Shown here: positions 31,917 to 41,927 of the stretch, in pieces
Position numbering within the stretch: the first letter of the stretch is position 1
Layout: each line of letters opens with the position of its first letter
Assembly: GCF_001638985.1 (NCBI RefSeq)
Contig: NW_017265149.1
Coordinates: 987,619-1,051,618, forward strand
Origin: Phycomyces blakesleeanus NRRL 1555(-)
Taxonomy: Eukaryota; Mucoromycota; Mucoromycetes; Mucorales; Phycomycetaceae
Direction of reading: 5' to 3'
Length of the DNA stretch: 64,000 nucleotides
Translations under genes and position numbers: made by a program
Notes under the pieces: generated by a model
What the model was told of the DNA's origin: nothing
Database searches by the model: none
The model's input: only the letters and a program-made list of their open reading frames with translations

Positions 31917-34900
31917 ATGACTATCTCAGACTCTGTTCAGGATCCAATCTACCCCGTGGCCGAGCGCCTCACCGGAAAACACAAGGCTAATGTCCAGAGC
32001 ATGGCTGAATATCAGTCTATGTGGGAGTCAAGCGTGAACAACACAAACGAGTTCTTTGGAAAGGTATGCAATCAACCGAAGCAAATCGAAACAACAGCAC
32101 CTTTATCCAACCCCATCACGCACAAGAGAAAAAAAAAGAATAAAGTGCTTATATTTTCTTCTTTAAATAGTTGGGTCGCGAGCTCTTGAGCTGGTCCAAG
32201 CCTTTCGAGACCGTACAGCACGGAAGCTTCTATGAAGGCGACGTAGCCTGGTTCCTTGAAGGTGAATTGAATGCCTGTTACAACTGTGTTGATAGACATG
32301 CTCTTGCCACACCAAACAACGTAAGTTTAGATAGCAAAAATACCCAAACTGAATGAGCGAGTAAATAAATAAACATATTCGGATTCGATTTTCTCTAACC
32401 TTGACTCCACTTACAGATTGCCATTATTCATGAAGGTGACGAGCCCGAGAATGTTCGCAGAATTACCTACAGAGAACTTCTCCAGGATGTTTGCAGATTA
32501 GCAAATGTCCTAAAGTCCATGGATGTCCGCAAGGGTGACAATATTGCCATCTACATGCCCATGGTTCCTGAAGCCGTTGTGGCCATGCTGGCATGTGCCC
32601 GTGTCGGTGCCGTTCACTCTGTTGTCTTTGCTGGTTTCTCTTCGGACTCTCTCCGTGACCGTGTTATCGATTGTGGAGCCCGCGTTGTCTTGACTGCTGA
32701 CGAGGGTCGCCGTGGTGGAAAGAACATTGCTACCAAGCGCATCGTAGATGAGGCCATCAAAGGCACCACCACTGTCGAGCACGTCTTGGTCTACCGCAGA
32801 ACCGGATCAGAAGTCCCCTGGACTAAGAACAGAGATCTTTGGTGGCATGATGAGATGGCCAAGGCACGCCCTTACTGCCCTGTTACAGCCATGAGCTCCG
32901 AAGACCCCTTGTTCTTGCTGTACACTTCTGGATCAACCGGCACGCCAAAGGGTGTTGTCCACACCACAGCTGGATACCTTCTCGGTGCTGCTTCCACTGT
33001 CAAGTACATTTTCGACTACCAACCCGGAGACATCCACGCCTGCATGGCTGATATCGGATGGATTACTGGCCACACTTACATTGTCTACGGTCCTCTTGCT
33101 CTTGGTGCCACAACCGTCTTGTTTGAATCTACTCCTACTTATCCTGATCCTTCCCGTTTCTGGAAGATGGTTCAGAAGCACAAGGTTACCCAGTTCTACA
33201 CCGCTCCTACCGCCATTCGTGCCCTTCGTCGTCTTGGTGACAAATGGTTGGCCGACAGTGATCTCTCAAGCTTGCGTGTTATCGGCTCTGTAGGTGAGCC
33301 CATCAACCCAGAGGCATGGGATTGGTACAACACCCAGGTCGGCAAGGGCAAGTGTGCTGTAGTGGATACTTACTGGCAGACCGAGACCGGATCGATTATC
33401 ATCAGTCCTTTGCCAGGTGCTACCAAGACAAAGCCTGGATCCGCCACATTCCCATTCTTTGGTATCAAGGCAGTCATTCTTGACCCTCAGACTGGTGCAG
33501 AGCTCAAGGGCAACGACGTAACGGGTGTGCTGGCCATTTCCCAACCATGGCCATCGATGGCTCGTACTGTCTACAACAACCACCACCGCTACCTCGACAC
33601 CTACCTCAACCCCTACAAGGGCTTCTACTTCACAGGCGATGGTGCCAGCCGTGATAAGAATGGATATATTTGGATTCGTGGTCGTGTCGATGGTAAAGTA
33701 TTATATTTTTGTTGGGTTTATTTTATTGAATTTATCGGGATTCTTGTGATTGGAAAAGAACGGGAAAAAGGAATGAGATTTTTCTTTCCACTTTCCATAA
33801 ATGTGAAGAAAAGCGCAAGTTATTAATTACAGCCAATAATCTTCTTTAGATGTGATCAACGTTTCTGGTCACCGCCTGTCTACCGCTGAAATTGAGTCTG
33901 CATTGATTCACCATGAGTCTGTAGCCGAAGCTGCTGTTGTCGGTGGTCAAGATGACCTGACTGGCCAGTGCATCCACGCCTTTGCTACATTGAAGCCTAA
34001 TGTCGATGTGTCAGAAGGACTTGAGAGAGAACTTTCTCTTCAGGTTCGCAAAGTGATCGGGGTAAGATAAACCTATATATAAAAAGAAAACGAGCTAGTT
34101 TAAGGTTTACAAAGTCTAATCTCAAATATATTGGTTACGTTCTGCCCCTACTCTTTTCATTGTTAGCCATTTGCTACTCCTAAACGCATCTATGTCGTTT
34201 CTGATCTCCCCAAGACTCGCTCTGGTAAAATTATGCGCCGTATTCTGCGCAAGATTGTCAATGGCGAGCATGACCAGCTTGGCGATATTTCCACCTTGGC
34301 TGATCCTTCGTAAGTTTACTCCCTCTCTTTTTTATTTTATTTTTTTCGGATCTTTATTTATCTGGGGCTGATCGTTTATCTTACATTGTGTGAATATTTT
34401 AGAATCGTTGAAGGTTTGATCGTAAAAGCACACGGTCCCAAGGCTGTGTCTAACTCAACAACCAAGACAGTTACCAAGGAAATTACCAAGGAGATCACTA
34501 AAGACGTTAAGCCAGTATCCACATCTACTTCTGTAAACAAGTCTTCTTCTGTTGATGCCAAGACTGGTGCTACTGAGAGTGTTGTTGTGAGCAAGGAGAC
34601 CAAGACCGATGCCAATGGTTCAACCACAGTCACCACAACCACAACCACTACCACAACCAAGCCTGGATGCCCTCCCGTGGTAGCAACCACCATCTCCAAG
34701 GAAACTACTGGTCCCGTCGTAAGCACTATTACCAAGACTGCTTCCCAGCCCATTGTAACCACAACCACAACCAAGGAGTCCTCTTCCCAGCCCATTGTGA
34801 CAACCACAACCACCAGGGAAACTTCTTCCCAGCCTGTTGTGACCACTACTGTCAAGGAGTCCGGAAAGCCTGCTGTGACCACCACAACCACTACCACCAC

Positions 34901-35192
34901 AAGTAAGGATGCTTCCAAGCCAGCAGTTGTTACCACTACCATCAAGGAGGGATCCAAGCCTGGTGTTACTACCACTACCACTACCACAACCTACAAGGAG
35001 TCTTCCAAGCCAGCCGTAACTTCTACCACTACTGTCAAGCAGTCTTCTTCATCATCTGGTCCAATTATCACAGAGGTAAAGACCGACAGCAAGCCTGCAG
35101 TCATTACATCCAAGCCAGTTCAGGTTGAAGCCAAGGTGACTTGCCAAGAGACCAAGACCAGTTCCTCTCCAAAGGCTGAGGCTAAGAAATAG
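31917..35192 (+). CDS. Acetyl-CoA synthetase with a long Thr/Ser-rich C-terminal tail (six exons, 905 aa)
   Basis: It makes acetyl-CoA from acetate, ATP and CoA. Exons: 31917-32063, 32171-32320, 32417-33692, 33850-34061, 34167-34309 and 34403-35192; all in phase. The enzyme part is intact: P-loop [36 protein letters not shown] and catalytic Lys616 in [11 protein letters not shown]. Exon lengths of 150, 212 and 143 nt equal those of the upstream ACS-Tup1 gene, so the pair arose by tandem duplication. After LADPS the proteins diverge. Here the last exon encodes about 260 residues of [14 protein letters not shown] and [15 protein letters not shown] repeats with interspersed Lys and Glu, without a signal peptide or membrane segment. 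GC-rich third positions suggest a more highly expressed copy than its neighbour. The tail's role is unknown; such sequence is normally disordered. Confidence 0.95.
34621..35030 (+). repeat. ACC/ACA-rich repeat coding the Thr tail
   Basis: Runs of ACC/ACA/ACT codons spaced by AAG-GAG-TCC-like units give imperfect repeats of 12-20 residues. The reverse strand shows a long Val-rich frame that is only its shadow. Confidence 0.8.
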
Positions 35193-35577
35193 TTCCCTTC
35201 TTCATTTATCATTATATTATATATATATATATATATGTATTATATATATTATATTTCATTTTCTGAAAATATCGTTCAATAAAAAAAATCAAATCGCGTT
35301 TTTCATCACATAATCTTGTGTTCCTTTCTTTTACATAATACGAAAGAAATACAGTCGTAGGTTGAATAAAGAGCAAGTTCTCTCAAGAACAGAATCCAAT
35401 GATCTTTCTACTGTGCCTGTATCCATGTGAAAATGAGCAAGGCTTTACCCTTGGATGTGATGTCACCTTCCCACCAATCGGCCTCCGGGATGGGCAGTCC
35501 AAGGAACCCCGCCCATCTTTAAGCAGCCCCTTTCTTGAGTCTTCCAACAGCTCGTTCTTCTCTCTTCCTCCCCTATA
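35193..35577. other. Spacer between ACS and ETF-beta
   Basis: 385 bp with a (TA)n tract at 35216-35236 in the ACS 3' region. A CCAAT box candidate (CACCAATCGG) at 35473-35482 lies about 100 bp before the ETF-beta start. No gene. Confidence 0.55.
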
Positions 35578-36817
35578 ATGTCTAACCCTCTCCGTATCTA
35601 CGTCCCCGTTAAGCGCGTCATTGACTATGGTAGGAATATAAAGTCCATTTAATGATTTCAAATAGCAAAAACCTTGCTTTTGAAAAATAAAATAAAATAA
35701 AACAAGAAATAACCCCTTTTTGTTCTTTTCTAGCTGTCAAGGTCCGCGTCAATCCCGCCAAGACCGATGTCGACCGTAGCGTAAAGCACAGCATGAACCC
35801 ATTTGACGAAATTGCCATTGAGGAGGCCGTTCGCATGAAGGAGAAGGACAAGAAGATTGAGGTTGTCGCAATCTCTTGCGGTACCACCAAGAGCCAGGAA
35901 ACTCTCCGCACTGCTCTTGCTATGGGCGCTGACCGTGCTGTTCACGTCGAGGTTAAGGACGACAGCACCCTCCAGCCTTTGGCCGTTGCTAAGCTTCTCC
36001 AGGCCTATACTGCCACCCAGGAGAACAAGCCTGATCTTTTCATCCTTGGTAAGCAGGCCATTGATGACGATGCAAGCCAGACTGGTCAGATGTTGGCTGG
36101 TCTGTTGAACTGGCCCCAGGTAAAGACATTTGTGGGAGATGAAAATAAGATCAAAGGGAAACACAACCAAATCTACCCTTTGCATGGGGGTAGTTTGTTA
36201 TTGTTTTGTGTGGAATAGTTTTAAGAAAAACAACAACAGCATAGGAAGAGAATGGGTTATTTTTCCCACGCTCATAGTAAAACACGGCCTAACTTTCTTG
36301 CTCCAATCCTCCCCCCCCTTTTTTTTTTATATATATATTTTATTTTCACTTGTCAATAGACCACCTTTGCTTCCAAGGTTGAGTTGGAAGGCCAGACTCT
36401 TAAGGTCACACGTGAAATCGATGGTGGTTTGGAAACTGTCCAGGCCAAGTTGCCAGCTGTTATCACCACTGACTTGCGGTAAGATTTTCTTTTCGTGCTT
36501 AAATATTAGGTTAAAGAGTTAAAGATTATAATGGTATAAATTCGCGCGGATATATATATGCATGGATTTATGTATGTATACTTATTCTTATGCTTACTAT
36601 TAGTCTTAACGAGCCCCGTTATGCTTCTTTGCCCAACATCATGAAGGCCAAGAAGAAGCCTTTGGTCAAGTTGACCCCTGAAGATCTCGGTATTGATATC
36701 TCTCCCCGCATTTTGACCCTCAAGGTTGAGGAACCTGCCAAGCGTGTTGGTGGTCGCAAGGTTGACAGCGTCGATGATTTGATTGATAAGCTCAAGAACG
36801 AAGCCAAGGTCCTCTAA
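35578..36817 (+). CDS. ETFB: Electron transfer flavoprotein beta subunit (four exons, 256 aa)
   Basis: With the alpha subunit it carries electrons from mitochondrial acyl-CoA and other dehydrogenases to ETF-ubiquinone oxidoreductase. Exons: 35578-35629, 35734-36119, 36360-36478 and 36604-36817; in phase, 256 aa against 255 in humans. Visible motifs: [17 protein letters not shown] at the N-terminus, [53 protein letters not shown] segment split over the exon 2 end, and the dehydrogenase recognition loop [19 protein letters not shown] with its Lys cluster (methylated in animals). There is no cleaved presequence, as is usual for ETF-beta. Confidence 0.97.
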
Positions 36818-37163
36818 AATAATATATAAATATATAAATATATATACATATATTTATAATGACAAAGCAAAGAAGAAGAAGAAGAAGAAAAAGAAGATAT
36901 CAATACAATGCTGTTTTGTAAGCAGCAATAGGATCATTATTAATGTATGGAATGGCAGAACTATTCTTACATGAAAACCAACTTTTTATATCTAAAAAAT
37001 GTTAAAGCTTAGAGTCTTTTCTCTTTTTATTTTATTTTATTTTATTTTTATTATTTTATTTTTATTTATTTTTTAAAGAAAATGGATATATAATAAAAAC
37101 AAAGCCACTCCTCCCTCTCTTTCTCTTTGTCTCTATCTATTTTGTTTACTTTATCGTCTGTCA
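36818..37163. other. Spacer between ETF-beta and DPH7
   Basis: 346 bp with GAA repeats near 36870-36890 and a TTTTA-rich run at 37024-37075 just upstream of DPH7. No gene. Confidence 0.55.
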
Positions 37164-38189
37164 ATGGCTAGTCCTCTTCAAGCATTATCACATACTTCTT
37201 TCGACACTGGGTACAGTGCTGATTGTACTGAATTCTGCCCTCTTGTCGACTCAACAGACTACTTGGCGTGTGGAACATATCAGCTTACAGACGAAACAAA
37301 GAACGACGCTCAGGTTCGCAAAGGAAAGCTTTACTTGTTCACAGTCGATCCCAAAAACAAGAATGGATTGCAACAACAACAGGTCATTGAAGGACCAGCT
37401 ATTCTCGACATGAAGTGGAGTCATGCACTTGTTGAGAATCGCAAGGTGCTTGGTGTAGTAGATTCAATTGGTGGACTTCAATTGCATCATTTGACAGATG
37501 CTGGAGAATTGGAATCTCTTGCTCATTGTCAAGTTAGTGAGCCAGACGTACTCTGTCTTTCACTTGACTGGGCTAGTCGAGTTAACAAGGACGATCACCG
37601 GATTGCGATATCTCATTCGAATGGTGAACTGTCAATAGTCGTACCTTCCGAGTCAGAGTGGAAAGTAGCAGATCAGTGGCATGCACACGACCTTGAAGCC
37701 TGGATTACAGCCTTTAATTATTGGGATACCCGTACACTTTATTCAGGTGCAGACGATGGTCTGTTTAAAGGCTGGGACAGTCGGTCTCAAACACCTCAGT
37801 TCACCAACAAACGACACAGTATGGGCGTCACCACCATGCAATCTTCACCATTTCAAGAACATACACTGGTGACAGGCAGTTACGATGAAAATATCTACTT
37901 CTGGGACACTAGATCTATGCGAATGCCACTCAAGACTGTTCAAACTCCCGGTGGAGGTATCTGGCGCCTGAAATGGCACCCGACCGAGGCCAATTTATTA
38001 CTATCAGCCTCTATGCACGCTGGTGCCTTTGTCATTAACACAAATACCCATGAAATTGTCAATTCGTTCCTTGATCATACTTCGATGGTGTATGGTGCAG
38101 ACTGGTCATACGTTCACAAAGACTGGGTAGCGTCGTGTTCGTTCTATGATCATACAATGCATCTTTGGGATGCTTCGACAACAGCCTAG
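37164..38189 (+). CDS. DPH7: Diphthine methyl ester hydrolase, WD40 type (single exon, 341 aa)
   Basis: DPH7 (yeast Rrt2, human WDR85) removes a methyl ester from the diphthine intermediate so that Dph6 can amidate it, completing diphthamide on elongation factor 2. The protein is a WD40 propeller with the family-specific signatures SGADDGLFKGWDSR, GVTTMQSSPFQEHTLVTGSYDE, IYFWDTRSMRMPLKT, GGGIWRLKWHPTEANLLLSAS and the C-terminal YGADWSYVHKDWVASCSFYDH. The length fits fungal homologues. It has no intron, unlike nearly all conserved neighbours. It converges with the ATP synthase subunit gene 195 bp away. Confidence 0.93.
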   Translation: MASPLQALSHTSFDTGYSADCTEFCPLVDSTDYLACGTYQLTDETKNDAQVRKGKLYLFTVDPKNKNGLQQQQVIEGPAILDMKWSHALVENRKVLGVVDSIGGLQLHHLTDAGELESLAHCQVSEPDVLCLSLDWASRVNKDDHRIAISHSNGELSIVVPSESEWKVADQWHAHDLEAWITAFNYWDTRTLYSGADDGLFKGWDSRSQTPQFTNKRHSMGVTTMQSSPFQEHTLVTGSYDENIYFWDTRSMRMPLKTVQTPGGGIWRLKWHPTEANLLLSASMHAGAFVINTNTHEIVNSFLDHTSMVYGADWSYVHKDWVASCSFYDHTMHLWDASTTA

Positions 38190-38384
38190 GATACATACAT
38201 AGACCCACACACAGCCAAACTATACAAGCTATACACACAATCACCACACCCATACTTTTTTTTGTGACAAAAGAAGAAAAGAAGAAACACGAGCTTGCTT
38301 ATGTGTTCTTTTTCTCTTTTTTTTAAAAAAAGAAATATTTATTCCATTACAGGGAGTATCTAACGATAGAATATATGCTCCTTC

Positions 38385-38724
38385 TTAATGGTCCTTCTTG
38401 CCAGCAGCGACTATAATAATTAATAAGAAAAAAAATTAGAGCCAAACTTCATTTATAATATATATATATATATTGGAATATTTCAGTCAAAATGTGTACT
38501 TACCAGCAGGGTTTCTGGGGTCGTTCTTGTATTCGTCAGCTATAATAACAAGAAAAAATAAATAAGCAAAGGAACGCGTTAGGAGAGGGATAATGCTGAG
38601 TTTACTCACAGTTGATCATGGCGTCTTGCATCTTGGCAACAAGGTAAAAGACAGCGACACCACCAACGATGAAAGGTCCAGCGGGACGGAGGACGGGAGT
38701 AGACCACTTGCGTAAACCGAACAT
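38385..38724 (-). CDS. ATP18: Mitochondrial F1Fo-ATP synthase subunit i/j (three exons, 58 aa)
   Basis: A small single-pass membrane subunit of the Fo sector. Exons on the minus strand are 38724-38610, 38539-38504 and 38410-38385; in phase, 58 aa. The protein reads like yeast Atp18: a WSTPVLRPAGPFIVGG segment (yeast TPILKVYWPFF), a membrane helix with VAVFYLVAKMQDAM, and the hallmark EYKNDPRNP before a Lys-rich end. An upstream in-frame ATG at 38802 would add 26 hydrophobic residues not expected in the family, so I chose 38724. It is too short for most automated gene finders because the last exon is 26 nt. Confidence 0.9.
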
Positions 38725-39218
38725 AATAGCAAAAGGTAATAAAGCAAGAAAGCCAGGGAGGATAGATAAACAATAAAGTTTTTGGGTGCTCTTGTCCCGC
38801 ATGGTTCATTAATGCTCCGCTGGAAAGGTGGCGTCATGAGCCAGGCGTGACGTTTTCTTTTGTAAAGCCATGGTAAGAAGACAGGCAAAGAATCTTGAGC
38901 CAATTTAGAGCCCAAGAGATTAATATCTGTTATAAATTATAGATATATATTTTTATTTTTTATTTTTATTTAAATATTATGACAGAAAAATAAAATAAAA
39001 TGTCATAAAAACAAGAAAAGACTTTATAGCTCTCCTGATAAGGTTGTCATAAAAAACGAAGAACTCAAAAATTCATTGGATTAAAGATGTATATACCGAC
39101 TATAAAATACCAAAAGTCATTTAATTGCTTTATTTCGATTATGATTAAATTCTACATGAGGTTGGCCATGACAAAAGATATTAATATTAATATTGTTTAA
39201 AATTTTAGTAGGATCATA
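38725..39218. other. Spacer upstream of ATP18
   Basis: About 490 bp between the ATP18 start and the mariner element, holding the ATP18 promoter and poly-A/T runs. The transposon inserted here (TA duplication at 39219-39220). No gene. Confidence 0.55.
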
Positions 39219-39220
39219 TA

Positions 39221-39248
39221 CACTCACAATCAAAAACGTTTCGACCCC
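39221..39248 (+). repeat. Left terminal inverted repeat of the mariner element
   Basis: Begins CACTCACAATCAAAAACG and pairs with the reverse complement of 40532-40559, which begins CAGTCACAATCAAAAACG. Confidence 0.95.
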
Positions 39249-39324
39249 CGCAAAAAATGCCTAAAAAAAATCGAAAAAATAAAAAAAACATTGTTTTCTC
39301 CCAATATTATTAATCAAATCCAAC

Positions 39325-40392
39325 ATGCAAAACGCAAATTCATCAGAAAACACCCACGGACCATATGAAAAGGCCGATCCCTATAAATACGGATGCATCA
39401 TGTACATGCATTTAGCAAATTACGGGGCGACCCAGATTTCATTGGTGGTTGGCATGAGTCTGTCAACTGTCAAGTACATCATTAAGAGAGTGGACGAGAC
39501 AGGATCGCCCGAGCCAAGAAAAGGGTCCGGACGACCTAGAAAGATTGACGAGAGGACAGAAAGACACCTTGTTCAAATAGTTCGTAAGGACCCCTTTGCC
39601 TCATTTTCTAGGCTAAGGGCTTCCTTAAAGAACATGGAGGTATTTGTCTGCAGAAAGACAATAATCAGTTGTCTGAAGCGTTTGGGCTTCGGATCATATA
39701 TCGCAGCTCACAAGCCAGCTTTAACCGAAAGCCACAAGAAAAGAAGGCTGGAATGGGCCCGTGAGCATGTGAATTGGACAGATGACCAGTGGAGAGGTGT
39801 AGTGTGGTCAGATGAATCACGGTTCACAGTTGAGTGTAATGATGGAGGAGCTAGAGCTATCAGGAAAGTCGATGAAAGGTTCAAGGAAGAAAATATCATC
39901 GAAGGAACCAAGTGGGGGAAGGGTAGTGTGATGATCTGGAGCTGTTTCTGGGCCGGTGGTTTTGGCCCTTTGGTGTTCCTAGATGGTAACGTAAACCAAG
40001 ACCAATACGTGAACACTTTGGCTCAGAACTTCCTCCCTTGGTTCCAAAATCTTTCGCGGGAACAAACCAGAAGCTTCGTGTTCCAAGAGGACAACGCCAG
40101 CTGTCATACTGGGTCGTACTCGAGGTGGTGGAAAGATAGCCATGAGATCCGAGGTTTTGACTACTGGCCCGCTCAAAGCCCGGATCTCAACCCCATTGAG
40201 CATCTCTGGTGGGCTCTCGAGAGGCGCATGAGTGACGAGAGGGCCAGTACTAACAATGTTGAAGATCTGAAGGTTGTAATGCAACGAGAGTGGCGAAGGA
40301 TAGGTCTCGAACTTTCGTCAACTTTGGCCGGAAGCATGCAGCATCGATGCCAGGCTGTAATTGAGGCCAAAGGAGGTCATACAAAATATTGA
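39325..40392 (+). CDS. Tc1/mariner (IS630 superfamily) transposase, 355 aa
   Basis: A cut-and-paste transposase that inserts at TA. The N-terminal ~110 residues contain paired helix-turn-helix motifs (YGATQISLVVGMSLSTVKYI, then GSGRPRKIDERTERHL with a GRPR-type minor-groove motif). The DDE catalytic core is complete: Asp in VVWSDESRF, Asp in FQEDNASCH and Glu in SPDLNPIEHLWW. I count 35 residues between the second Asp and the Glu, that is DD35E rather than the DD34E of classical Tc1. The length is typical. No stop or frameshift. Confidence 0.95.
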   Translation: MQNANSSENTHGPYEKADPYKYGCIMYMHLANYGATQISLVVGMSLSTVKYIIKRVDETGSPEPRKGSGRPRKIDERTERHLVQIVRKDPFASFSRLRASLKNMEVFVCRKTIISCLKRLGFGSYIAAHKPALTESHKKRRLEWAREHVNWTDDQWRGVVWSDESRFTVECNDGGARAIRKVDERFKEENIIEGTKWGKGSVMIWSCFWAGGFGPLVFLDGNVNQDQYVNTLAQNFLPWFQNLSREQTRSFVFQEDNASCHTGSYSRWWKDSHEIRGFDYWPAQSPDLNPIEHLWWALERRMSDERASTNNVEDLKVVMQREWRRIGLELSSTLAGSMQHRCQAVIEAKGGHTKY

Positions 40393-40531
40393 TCTTTTAT
40401 TTTTTTCTATATTTCAATAATAAACATATATATAATCTTTTATTTGAAGTTTGAATGCTTTAGCTTTTATTACTGAGGAGCAGTTGCATGTTGAATACAT
40501 GCCATGATTTCTCATGCATTTTTTGGGCTCA

Positions 40532-40559
40532 GAGGTCGAAACGTTTTTGATTGTGACTG
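40532..40559 (-). repeat. Right terminal inverted repeat of the mariner element
   Basis: Inverted partner of 39221-39248 with two mismatches over 28 bp, followed by TA. Confidence 0.95.
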
Positions 40560-40590
40560 TATATATACGCAAAATCATTACATACAAAAT

Positions 40591-40605
40591 AAAATGATAG
40601 TAAAA
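40591..40605. repeat. 5' target-site duplication of the LINE
   Basis: AAAATGATAGTAAAA, repeated exactly at 45873-45887. The LINE begins at the next base. Confidence 0.9.
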
Positions 40606-40607
40606 CC

Positions 40608-41927
40608 ATGGCTCTTCCCGCTACGACTCCGCCACCCCTACCAAGGGACCCCTCACCACCTCCTGGCTCACCCACGCCATCACTCAACACTCCATCTACA
40701 CCAACTGGCTCACCACCATTGTCTCCATCTTACGTAGCTGCGGCTGTTAAGTCTGTAGACAATTCTTGTACATCTCGCATCATCGACTCCATCGCTGGTA
40801 ATGGCGCTCCACGCATATGGAAAGAAGGCTCCTCTCCATTTTCTGTTTTCTACGAGGTCCCTGCTGAGGGAAACCCTCTCCGTCCTTTGTTCTTTGAGGC
40901 TCTTAACACCGCTTTCCTATTGGGTGTTGGCCGCGGCCTCACATATGCCTCTCGTACTTCCCGCACCTCCTTCGAATTCCATCTAGTAGGCCAAGAAGCA
41001 TGCTCGCGCGCATGCCAAGTTGGCTTTCCTTTTAATGGACGTACTGTCTTCGCTTCTCCTGCCATTCCTTCGACGTTTAAGCTCTTGCGCTTACGTGTGT
41101 CTCGACTTCCTCTTCACGGATATGCGGATTTTGATGAACTTGCCGAGAATCTTCGCCGCTGCCTTGCTATATACGGACAGGTTCAGGAAATATCCTTGAA
41201 TTTGAAATATAACTACCCCGACGGCACAGGCACCATCCATATGCTACGCCCACCTAATCCTGATCTTCATATGCGTCACTTGGAACATGAGATCAAGTAT
41301 AATGAAACTACAACTTTCCTTGCCACTTGGGCACGTATGGGTACTCATTGTACTTTCTGTAAAGAGATGGGTCACGAGAAAGAAGCTTGCACCAAGCGAC
41401 CCAAAGAAACCCGCACCTGCTTCCGCTGTGGTAAGGTTGGTCACCTTGCCCATCAATGCCCACGAAACGAGGAAGCCGAATCAAAACGCCCTCGCAAAAC
41501 TGCTCGCTCCCCAACCCATGCCCCTGCACCCCCAGCCGCTCAGATGTATCATGGTCTTCTACCCTCTGAAACAATCTACGGCTCACAGCACGCCCCGCAG
41601 AACATACCCCTACCTCCATTGGCTACTGAATCCCTTTCTAGACCACGCGCGGCCCCGGGTGCCATTCCGGGTGTTCTTCCCGCCAACCATCCTGACTTCC
41701 TGATAGAAGCAGCGGCTAGTACTGGCATGGATGACAACGTCCAATTGGTTAAGACCAGTGATGGCGAACTTGGTAACGAAGAGACGAAGAAAAGCGACGA
41801 TGAGGAATACTACAGCGACGATGACATCGATGAGGTCGCCAAGTATTTCGCTCAAATGGAAAATGATCCCATGGATGGTGAAAATGACGGTGGACAAGAT
41901 CCTCCAAATCCAGCTCTTACTTTATGA
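40608..41927 (+). CDS. LINE ORF1: Gag-like RNA-binding protein with CCHC knuckles, 439 aa
   Basis: It packages the element RNA. A Pro/Ser/Thr-rich N-terminus (~45 residues) is followed by a globular region that may be an RRM-like fold. Two zinc knuckles come next: CTFCKEMGHEKEAC and CFRCGKVGHLAHQC (both CX2CX4HX4C). The tail is acidic (DDEEYYSDDDIDEV). The frame is intact. Its TGA overlaps the ORF2 ATG in the tetranucleotide ATGA at 41924-41927, which suggests termination-reinitiation for ORF2. Confidence 0.9.
   Translation: MALPATTPPPLPRDPSPPPGSPTPSLNTPSTPTGSPPLSPSYVAAAVKSVDNSCTSRIIDSIAGNGAPRIWKEGSSPFSVFYEVPAEGNPLRPLFFEALNTAFLLGVGRGLTYASRTSRTSFEFHLVGQEACSRACQVGFPFNGRTVFASPAIPSTFKLLRLRVSRLPLHGYADFDELAENLRRCLAIYGQVQEISLNLKYNYPDGTGTIHMLRPPNPDLHMRHLEHEIKYNETTTFLATWARMGTHCTFCKEMGHEKEACTKRPKETRTCFRCGKVGHLAHQCPRNEEAESKRPRKTARSPTHAPAPPAAQMYHGLLPSETIYGSQHAPQNIPLPPLATESLSRPRAAPGAIPGVLPANHPDFLIEAAASTGMDDNVQLVKTSDGELGNEETKKSDDEEYYSDDDIDEVAKYFAQMENDPMDGENDGGQDPPNPALTL

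Larger units (their letters stand above)
39221..40559 (+). mobile_element. Tc1/mariner transposon, apparently intact (1339 bp)
   Basis: A DNA transposon bounded by 28-bp terminal inverted repeats (39221-39248 and 40532-40559; two mismatches) and flanked by the TA target duplication (39219-39220, 40560-40561). A further matching block (AAAAAATGC) lies just inside each end, offset by a few bases. The single transposase frame is uninterrupted. Ends, TA duplication and frame all intact point to recent insertion and possible activity. Confidence 0.95.

Noticed and set aside
34376..34987. 203-codon frame on the minus strand, Val-rich
   Set aside because: It is the antisense of the ACC/ACA-rich Thr tail of the second ACS; GGT/GTT codons simply mirror the repeat, and the + strand frame is joined in phase to the ACS exons.
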